Assembly (NCBI RefSeq): GCF_016545825.1
Contig: NC_052614.1
Location: 45,449,212-45,513,211 of the forward strand
From: Eucalyptus grandis
Lineage: Eukaryota; Streptophyta; Magnoliopsida; Myrtales; Myrtaceae
Length of the DNA: 64,000 nt
Direction of reading: 5' to 3'
The translations under genes were made by a program, and so were the position numbers. The notes beneath the pieces are model-generated. The model saw nothing but the letters and a program-made list of their open reading frames with translations. It searched no databases and was not told where the DNA came from. Positions 55,707-64,000 of the stretch are shown here, piece after piece. The stretch's first letter is position 1, and each line of letters begins with the position of its first letter.

Positions 55707-58090
55707 ACTATGAATATGACTCTAACAGCTGCCGTTACTCCAGAGGAAGTCAAGAATGCAACCTTTCAATTAGGAGCCACTAAAGCCCCTGGACCCGATG
55801 GTTTGAATGGTTTGTTCTATCATAATTATTGGGATCTAATTCAGGATGATGTTTTCCATACAGTTTAGAATTTCTTCATCACAGGGAAATTGCCAGCAGA
55901 CTTAAATAGAACAACCCTATCTCTTATTCCGAAGGTCCCAAACCCTGAGAGATTAGATCAATTTCGCACTATCAGCTTATGCAATTTTATCTATAAGATC
56001 ATTTCCAAAGTTTTGGCCAATCGCTTAAAGACTTGGTTGCCATAATTAATTTGTAAAGAACAAAGTGCCTTTGTATCTGGGAGGCAAATACAAGACAATG
56101 TTCTGCTTGTTCAAGAAGTTATCCATCAGTTAAAGGTGCGAAAAAGAAAGAAACGATTTCAGGGGATCCTTAAAGTGGACATGCAGAAAGCATATGATAG
56201 GGTGGAGTGGGATTTTTTACAAGCTTATCTTCATCAAATGGGTTTTAATGATTGCTGGATTAATTGGCTGATGCAGTGCATTACTACAACTTCTCTTTGC
56301 GTTAAGTTCAATGGCGAATTTCTTCCCTATTTCTAACCATCAAGAGGACTTCGGCAAGGTGATCCCCTCTCTCCTTACCTGTTTATTCTACTGGCTAATC
56401 TATTCTCCAACCTTATCCATCAAGGGGTTGATATGGGTAACCTTCGAGGGATTAAACTTAATCGTTGGTGTCCTACATTATCCAATTTATTCTTTGCCGA
56501 CGATGCTATCTTTTTCATTGATGGAACGATTCGAGAATGTCAAAATCTAGCAAGTATTCTAAATCAGTATTGCCTAGTCACAGGTCAATCTATTAATAGG
56601 AATAAATCAAGTTTGTTTCTTACTAAGTTTTGCCCTCCTACTCTAAAGACTAACCTAGCCAACGAACTCCGGGTACCTTTGATGGATAAAACTGGCAAAT
56701 ATCTAGGTCTGCCTTCTGATTGGGGCTCCTCAAAACGGGATATGTTTGCCTGGATTTTAGCTAGAGTCAATGCTAAGCTTGAGGGATGGAAAGAAAGCCT
56801 AATTTCTAAAGGAGTCAAAGAAGTTCTGTTGAAATATGTTGTGCAGGCTTTACCTCAGTATGCTATGATGACTTTTAAAGTTCCTGTTTCTATATGTAAA
56901 GATGTTGAGAAAAAGATAGCTCGTTTTTGGTGGAGAAACAACAGTAACAGAGTTGGAATTCACTGGAAAAATTGGGATTTTCTGAAAGAGAGCAAGGAGA
57001 AGGGAGGGATGGGCTTTAGAGACTTAATATCTTTCAATAAAGCTTTACTAGGGAAACAAGCCTGGCGACTCTATCATGATCCTCAATCTTTATGGGGTGG
57101 TGTTTTTAAAGCTCTATATTTTCAATCTACAACCCTATGGAATGCGGATAAAGGAACTAGACCTTCTTGGGGTTGAAGAAGTATCCTTATGGGAAGAGAT
57201 TCTATTCTAGATGGACTTCAATGGTCTGTTGGCAATGGAAAATCAATCAGTGCTAGAGAGGATAAATGGCTTAGCATGGGTATTCTCGGAGGACCAGTTA
57301 ACGGGGAGGAACCTAAGCTGGTAGAAGGGTACATTATCCCTGAGCAGAATGCATGGAATGCAGAGCTTCTTAATAAGACTTTTTAGCCACAGATAGTTGA
57401 GGAAATTCTAGCTATAAATTTATGGACAACATCATCTGAGGACAAACTCTGCTGGACAGCCACACAAGATGGCAACTACACTGTTAAGAGTGGATATCAT
57501 CGTATTAAATAATCAGCACCCAGTAAGTTACATTTTCAGCCATCCTCTTCTTATAACCCCCCTCCCCCAACAAAGCTCTGGAAACAAATCTGGAAAACCA
57601 AGATAGCTCCAAAGATTCGCAATTTCCTATGGGCATTATGCCAAAATGCATTACCTACCAAAGCCAACCTATTTCAAAGAAGGATTATCCAAGATCCTTT
57701 TTGTAAGCTCTGCTCATCCAATATCCCTGAAACCCCAGAACATTTATTTCTCCTATGCCCTTCAACTCATCCTATATGGCGGCACTCTAAAGTTAACTTT
57801 GCAATTTCTAGTCACACAACACATCGAATTGAGATCTGGCTTACACACATTATAGAGTAGAAGGGAAACATACCAGATTTTGAGGTAATTGCTGCTTTGC
57901 TATGGCAACTGTGGAAGGCTCGAAATCATTTTCTATTTTGCTAGCAACAGACCCATCCGGATATTCTCATCGACTCAGCACTAAATCTTGCTAAGCTGTC
58001 TATCCAATCTCACCAGCGCAGACACCCGGGGAGCTCGGTCGATAGAACCCTAACACCATATGGCAACCACCAGCGAAAGGAGTTATAAAA

Positions 58091-58573
58091 GTGAATCTGG
58101 ATGGAGCTTTTCGCAATCCAACTCAACTAGGGGCGATTGCAAGCATCACACGCGATCATACAGGTCGAATGACAGACAGTTTCACGCGAAGTGTTCATGC
58201 TTCAAAAGTGCTAGAGACGGAGATCCAGGCACTATTACATACACTGAGGGATTTCGTGCAAAAGGGTAACATAGATACCTACTTCCAGATCGAATCAGAC
58301 AACTTTATCCTCGTTGAGACCATCAATCGGAATCGTCTGCCACCATGGGAGTGTCGTGCGTTGCTCGCGGAATGTGAAGCCCTAATCCCCTGTTTTCCCC
58401 ATCTCTCTGTGCAGTATGTTCAAAGCGAGGCAAATGTCCTCGTCGATTGGGCCGCAAAAGCCCATGAAAAAGGTCTTCTTCAGTCCAACAGGGTTTTATT
58501 TCCTCCTCAAGCGATGATGGATATACTTTGTATTGATGCCTTTGGAAAGGGTTGTACGTTTTTTCCTCCATAA
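58091..58573 (+). pseudogene. LINE RNase H domain, open frame
   Basis: One open frame of 160 residues covers the whole RNase H domain. The first Asp lies in VNLDGAF, the Glu in LETEIQALLHTL, the second Asp in IESDNFILVETI, and the late Asp in EANVLVDWAAKAH. All four acidic residues appear conserved. Of all LINE parts in the window this is the best preserved. Confidence 0.85.
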
Positions 58574-58611
58574 TGCTAATATAGTACCTCTTTCGACCAA
58601 AAAAAAAAATA

Positions 58612-61010
58612 ATCAATTATTATATTTCAGCAAACCATCGACTAAGCCAATCAACAACATATCTAAACATTTCATGAAACCCTAAGTGCAAATCCTAGTC
58701 TCAGTTAGCAATTCCAGCCTCGCTTCATCGAATTCAAGTCCGAAGGGGTTACCTTTTGCTTTAATTTCATTGATTTTGACGTAATTGGATAAAATATACT
58801 TTGCCAGAACACGATCAGAGTTCCAAGGGAGTGGACAGGATTGCCTAGGGATTGGATCGGCATAACTAGACCGCCAGTTCAACTTGCAAAAGAAGAAAAG
58901 ACCGGTCCAAGCTTAGACCGATTTTGAGACAGCTGGTGGAGATCGGGATCACTGGAGCTATCTAGTGACTAGCCAGCTGGACTCTAACCACAACCTGGTT
59001 GGAGATGACATAGGGGATGGATTGGATCAGGTCTAGCAGCCACAGAACCACTGCTGGCCGCTGGAATGGACAGCCAAGCGACTAGTCCAAGTTAGACCAA
59101 TTTGAGGACGCCGGGAGGGATACGGACACCGGAGGTCTTCTAGCTACTGATCGGTGGATCTCCAGCCACCTGGATGTCGAGCACAAACCTGAGAACGGAT
59201 CAGGAGGATCTCATAAAAAGCTGTTAGGCATTGATTGAAGAGAACGAACTGGTCAGAACCAAAAACTAGTTCTGACGTCGGTCTTGTACTTCGTGATTGA
59301 GGAGGGCGAATCGAAGGGAGGCTAGGTTCCATCCAGCCTTGTTGCTACTCCAATTGGGACAGGGAGGAGGTCAAGACCACTGCAGGGGGCTGGCGGTGGC
59401 TGACGACTCGTCGCGTGAGGCCGATTGGGTGGCAACACCGAACCGGCGAGGATAGAGAGAGACAGTTAGAGGGGGCAAAAAAAGATAGGAGAGGGAGAGT
59501 GGTTTGATCTAAAGAGAGAGAGAATTCTGCAAATGAACCCCCTTTGATTTTGGAGGAAAAATGTTATTTATACCACTCTCAAATCGGTTGATCTCGGGTG
59601 TTGGTTTGATCCGATGGTAGAAATCCTATTCTAAAAGGCAAAAAAATGATTTTTAAAAGTTCCACTATCATCTAGAGGTATTGGGTAATTGATTGGATGG
59701 GTCCGATTTGTAAAGTCCCCAGCCAAAATCGAGAATTGCATTAAAAAGTCTAATTAGGGGCCAAATTACAGTTTTACAAAATCTGAGGATTAATCTGCAA
59801 AATCATGAGAATTGGGGCTGTAGAAGTGAAATTGACATAATGACGATCTCGAAACTAATCGCTGAAAGTCCAAAACCAACTGGCAAGGGGCCAAACCGAT
59901 TTGCCCTGCTAGTGGTTGGTCAGACCGGTTCACGCCGGTTTGACTGGTTCTTGATAGGTTATCTGGTTTTGGTTGATCACGCATTTTTGGTCCTCGTAAG
60001 TTCAAAAGTTATGTAATTTGGTCTCTCAAGGACCAAATTGAAGAAAAAACTTTCCCGATTTGAGGGGAAATTGTCCGATTTTGACTCCATTAAGTCAATT
60101 AAACTTCATAAATGTGATCAATGGATCTTCCATTGACGTAATTGAGCAATTATTATGAAAATAACAAATCAAAACCATGGGTACTTAAGATTGAGCTTTA
60201 AGGGCTAAAATGATAAATTTTGCAATTTGTTGACCAAAATTGCAAATTAATTGAAATTAAGTCAAATTAATGTCACAATTGTCCTATCTAACTAATTACC
60301 TATGTATAGGACCACCTATTGAATTCAAATTGACCTTGAATTGAAGTGCTAGAACTTATGTCAAAAATGAATCGGGGTCTACTATTAAAATTGAGCCTAG
60401 ATTCATGTAATTGGACCCTTAGTCTTGAATGAGTCAATTCACATTTCTTTGATTAAAGCTTGATGGTTCGATTTTCTTACCTTCAAGAGAGTGAAATTTT
60501 TCAAATTGAGAAGTTCTAATGCAAATTTCTCGAAATCGACTTTGGATTTGGATTTAAAGAAAATGAGTAGAACACAATTGTCCATTCACAAGTCATGAAA
60601 CATCGATGTTGACCCTTAATTAGGGTTTAAAATGGTAGTTTGTGTTTCGACATGACAATTCACAAAATTGAGCACACGAGTGGATTTAGAATAGTCCATA
60701 GACCAAATGTTGAAGAAGAAACTACACCTAATTATGACTAAGATGGAAGTAATTTTGTTTTTTTTTTTATCGATTTAGAACCTAAAATCGAAAATTTTGA
60801 AAGCAGGGTTCTTAATCGAATTTTGTGAAATTTTCGATGCAAAAATGAAATTGACACTAAAAGAATCGTTGTAGTGAATTTTTATTTTTGATTTTCATTT
60901 TTGGTAAAAATTTAACCAAAAGTTAACACTTTAGTTAACTTTTCCTAAAATGTTGATTTCTTGATTAAATCTTTGGATTTTCAAAAATTAATTTAAAAAA
61001 ATGAAATTAA
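58612..61010. other. Unassigned repeat-rich stretch between opposed LINEs
   Basis: No coding exon is recognised. A GC-rich part (about 58860-59520) with repeated ggtc/gaccg phrases is followed by AT-rich DNA with many ttgaatt and caaatt words. The look is of old LTR-retrotransposon DNA, possibly in minus orientation, but no LTR boundary could be set. Confidence 0.35.
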
Positions 61011-64000
61011 AGTTTTGTTTTTTGGTCTGAAAGATAAAAAACTTCATTAAGTAATCCTAGCGTTTCGACCAGGAGTCGCAAAATTACATCCAACACTTAC
61101 AGAACAGTCAGACACTATGGCATCGGCCACTACAAGATCTTGTAGCATAAATGGAGAGAAACATTCTAGTTGCGGCCCAGGTCCGTTCTACCATGGGCTT
61201 TGGCAGCCCAATCAGCAGCTCTGTTCGCCTCCCTTCTGCAGTACTGAAAGCGCACATTAGGGTAATTAGCGAGCAAGGTCTTCAGTTCAGCAAACAAGAC
61301 CCTTTCTTCCCATGGCGGCTGCTGTTTCACGTGGATCATGTCGATCAAGCTCTGGCATTCAGATTCGATCACGAGATGTGTCGTATTCAGACCAAGGTGT
61401 AGTAGGTGGTGCAGAGTCAAGGTAAGAGCTTGCACTTCCGATTGAAAAGCAGAATTTGCAGAGAATCGATCGGTATATACATTTGTAAGCAGGCCCTAAA
61501 AATTCCTGCTGATGCATGCCATAGTTCCTTCTGGATTTCCTGGGTAGTAAGAGCCGTCTATGTTGCATTTTAGGTGTCCACGAGGAGGAGGTTCCCACAT
61601 CTGCCCTATTTTGATAGCAAAAGTTCATGCGCTCGTGTGGCTTTGCAGAGGAGATTGCTAGATGTGATGTTGTGCTATGGCGTTTTCAACTACCCGATCT
61701 GGGTCGGGGTGCGTCCTTCGGAAGATCCAGTTGTTACGCGTACACCAGATCTGCTAGAGGACCTGCGCAATCATTTCTAGTCGAGGTAAGAGTCTTACAT
61801 TGATTGCCCTATCTGTGGGCCACTCATCGAAACGATGCAATGTGTATGAACAAAAAAAAGAAAAGAAGAAGAAGAAGATATGTTCTAGTGTTTCTGGAGA
61901 TCCCTAACTACATAAACTGCATATCGGGTCTGTGATAATATGGCGTCGGAATAAATTGGCTTTTGTTGCTAGGGCATTATGGCAAGCTGACCATAAAAAA
62001 CTGTGAATTTTTTGTGCTGCTGGCAGTGTCCATATTCTGCGCCAAAGCTTTCTTGAGAATTGGTGTGATGTAGAGGGTCGTTGGTCATTTGTTGTGCCTT
62101 GGGCAATGTTGACAATGGTCTTATAATTGCTTTTCACTCAGTAATTTCCATCCTTAGTTGCTATCCACACCAGCTGATTCGTAGCATAGGATGATCTGAT
62201 TGGTATTTTTTGTGATTTCCTCAATTGCCACATCATCGAACAATTGATGAAGGAGAGGAAATTTCCAATTTTGGTGGACTTGATCAATTAGGTCAGCCAC
62301 CGTTTCGGGCTCCTCTCTTGCTGCTGGTCCATGTATAATCCCAATAGATAGCCATATGTCCTCCCGAATCCTAATGTTCTGACCATCCCCAACCGACCAG
62401 TGTACATTAGGTAGTATCGTCCCTCTGCCGAGAAGAATACTCTACCAGCCCCATGAAGGGCGTGAGCCTTTATATGCTAAGTGGAAATTTTTGGATGGAA
62501 AATACAAACCTTTGAAAATCTGACTGCACAATGAGTTAAGTTCCTTAAACATTCGCCAAGCCTGCTTTCCAAGCATGGCCTTATTAAAAGCAATTAAGTC
62601 ACGGAATCCCAGGACGATCCAGCCCTCCATCGTCCTTGCCTGTTTTTAGTAGATCCCATTTCTACCAATGTACCCCAACCCTGCTTTTATCATTTGTCCA
62701 CCAGAAAGCAGAGATTTTCTTTTTTATCAGCTTGCAAAGCGATAAAAGAAGTTTAAATATAGACATAGCATACTGGGAGATTGCTTGTACCACCAACTTG
62801 ATTAGGATCTCCTCTCCTCCCTTAGAAAGTAATCGTTCTTTCCAACCCTCAATTTTCGCATTTATTCGACCTAATATCCAGGCAAACATCTCTTTTTTAG
62901 ATCTACCCCACTCTGAAGGAATCCCTAGTTATTTCCCATATCGCTACAAAACCGACATTCTAAAGACACTGGCTAAATTCTCCTGAAGACTCACTGGGCA
63001 GTTTTTACTAAAAGATAATCCATATTTGTTCCGATTAATCACCTGACCCATTGCTATATAGTTTTGATTTAGGATATTAACAAGATTCTAACATTCCATC
63101 ATAGTGCCGTGTAAAAAGAAAACTGAGTCATCAGCGAAAAAAAGATGGGAAAGGGTGGGACATGACTTGTTTAGTTGTATACCTCTGAGATGGCCCATTT
63201 GGATTGCCTAGTGAATAAGTGTTGAAAGAAGATTCGCTAGTAAAATGAAGATGTAAGGTGAAAGAGGGTCGCCCAGACGAAGTCCTTGAGAAGGCTGAAA
63301 GTAAGAGAGGTGTTCACCATTCAATTTAACACTTAAAGTAGACGTGGTAATGCATTGCATGATCAGCTGAACCCATCTTGGGTGGAATCCCAATTTCAGT
63401 GGATAGTCCTGTAGAAATTCCCATTCAACTTTATCATATGCTTTTTGCATGTCCGTCTTAAGTAGAACATTGAACTGTCTCTTCCTTTTCTTTGTGCGAA
63501 ACCGATGTAGAACCTCTTGGACAATCAGTACATTCTCCTGGATCTGTCTTCCACTCACAAAGGCAGCCTGCTCTGCTGAAATAAGGTCACTAAGCCAAGG
63601 TTTTAGGCGATTTGGCAGAACCTTGGATATAACTTTATATGCATAATTACAGAGACTAATCGGCCGAAATTGATCTAGACTCTCAGGGTGAGTTGTTTTG
63701 GGGATTAGGGCTATTACCGTCTAATTGAGATCGCGAGGTAGCTCCCCCAAACTGAAGAAATCTCTGACTAGTGTGATCAAGTCATCCATGATTATGGTCT
63801 AGTGGGTCTAGTAAAAAAGCCCATTCAATCCATCTGGACTTGGCGCCTTTGTTTTCCCCAGCTAGAACGTTGCTTGTTGCACCTCCTCTGCAGTGACTGT
63901 AGATATTAGACGCTCATTCATTTCCGCAGAAACAACCTGTGTGCATTGGTCTAGAATGGGACCATAGTCACATTGGCCCACCGAAGTGTATAAATTTGAG
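61011..64000 (-). mobile_element. L1-type LINE on minus strand, degenerate, runs off right edge
   Basis: Reading from the right edge on the minus strand: GRQIQENVLIVQEVLHRF and LKTDMQKAYDKVEWEFL (63558-63400), QGLRLGDPLSPYIF, an FFADDSVFF block near 63130, then MFAWILGRINAKIEGWKERL (62889-62830). zf-RVT (KIHSFLWSACHNALATKAN) lies near 62017-61960, and RNase H with VIESECQSLIDMIHVKQQPP and CRREANRAADWAAKAHGR is at 61435-61166. The tail is gaccAAAAAAc at about 61030-61015. The Gln of GLRQGD is Leu here. Several stops and frame changes separate the blocks. Endonuclease and 5' end lie outside the window. Confidence 0.9.

Larger units (their letters stand above)
54474..58610 (+). mobile_element. 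L1-type LINE, nearly complete ORF2, inactivated
   Basis: Endonuclease begins NPMTVRALRAIVAQDKPDL with FLMETRNQ intact (54537-54560), a TAG at 54624-54626, then an open frame 54630-55706 with GDFNEVLYSWEK and SDHSPILL. Reverse transcriptase blocks follow: LKVDMQKAYDRVEWDFL (56170-56220) and FFADDAIFFIDGT (about 56490-56528). zf-RVT (KIRNFLWALCQNALPTKAN) is near 57610-57660 and RNase H (VNLDGAFRNPTQLGAIASI) at 58091-58573. Stops or frameshifts occur at 55706, 55867, 56043, 56336, 57176 and 57385. The tail is tttcgaccAAAA (58591-58609). ORF1 is missing. No convincing target-site duplication was found. Confidence 0.92.

Noticed and set aside
54410..58610. Target-site duplication of the LINE at 54474
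   Set aside because: Only a 5-base match (taatc) can be found between left and right flanks, too short to claim.
1..64000. CRISPR arrays, operons, phage or bacterial systems
   Set aside because: No spaced direct repeats of the right form, no ribosome-binding-site organised genes; all coding evidence is of spliced plant genes and plant retroelements.

Overview
This window is plant nuclear DNA. Genes carry GT-AG introns, TPS-a terpene synthase and TIR-NBS-LRR sequences sit among nested retrotransposons, and one run of exactly 100 Ns marks a scaffold join. The wording of the TNL and TPS-a proteins is most like Myrtaceae (Eucalyptus and relatives); this is a judgement from memory, not a database result.

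Layout. (1) 1-5737, minus strand: a decayed TIR-NBS-LRR resistance gene with four recognisable exons, at least four frameshifts and two in-frame stops. Its introns hold a tRNA-type SINE (1370-1540), MITE-like DNA and a 5'-truncated LINE (4806-5130). (2) 5775-11552: a near full-length but dead L1-type LINE inserted 25 bp upstream of the TNL start codon, with matching target-site duplications. (3) 11.6-21.3 kb: mostly gene-free, with local direct duplications, a terpene synthase promoter plus exon-1 fragment fused to an inverted sulfotransferase pseudogene (15.0-15.8 kb), a second SINE family (17201-17410) and the N gap. (4) 21472-22846: an intact HIPP metallochaperone-like gene. (5) 23-31.4 kb: repeats, a roughly 227-bp tandem array, a small conserved gene broken by one missing G, and a Mutator-like MITE. 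(6) 31.6-33.8 kb: a FolD (methylenetetrahydrofolate dehydrogenase/cyclohydrolase) gene of which only the first two coding exons remain. (7) 36.7-40 kb: a 2,974-bp solo LTR nested inside a second copy of the SINE, each with its own target-site duplication. (8) 40-43 kb: large direct duplication and short tandem repeats. (9) 44207-47705: an intact seven-exon TPS-a (sesquiterpene synthase type) gene of 568 residues, followed by a 3' remnant of a second TPS copy at 48981-49061. (10) 49-64 kb: retroelement-derived DNA with three more degenerate L1 LINEs, two on plus and one on minus that runs off the right edge.

The two genes that look able to make full proteins are the HIPP and the terpene synthase. 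The terpene synthase lies among remnants of at least two other TPS copies, as expected for a tandem cluster undergoing birth and death. I see no operon-like or co-functional gene system. The most informative content is the stratigraphy of insertions, readable from target-site duplications, and lesions in otherwise recognisable genes.
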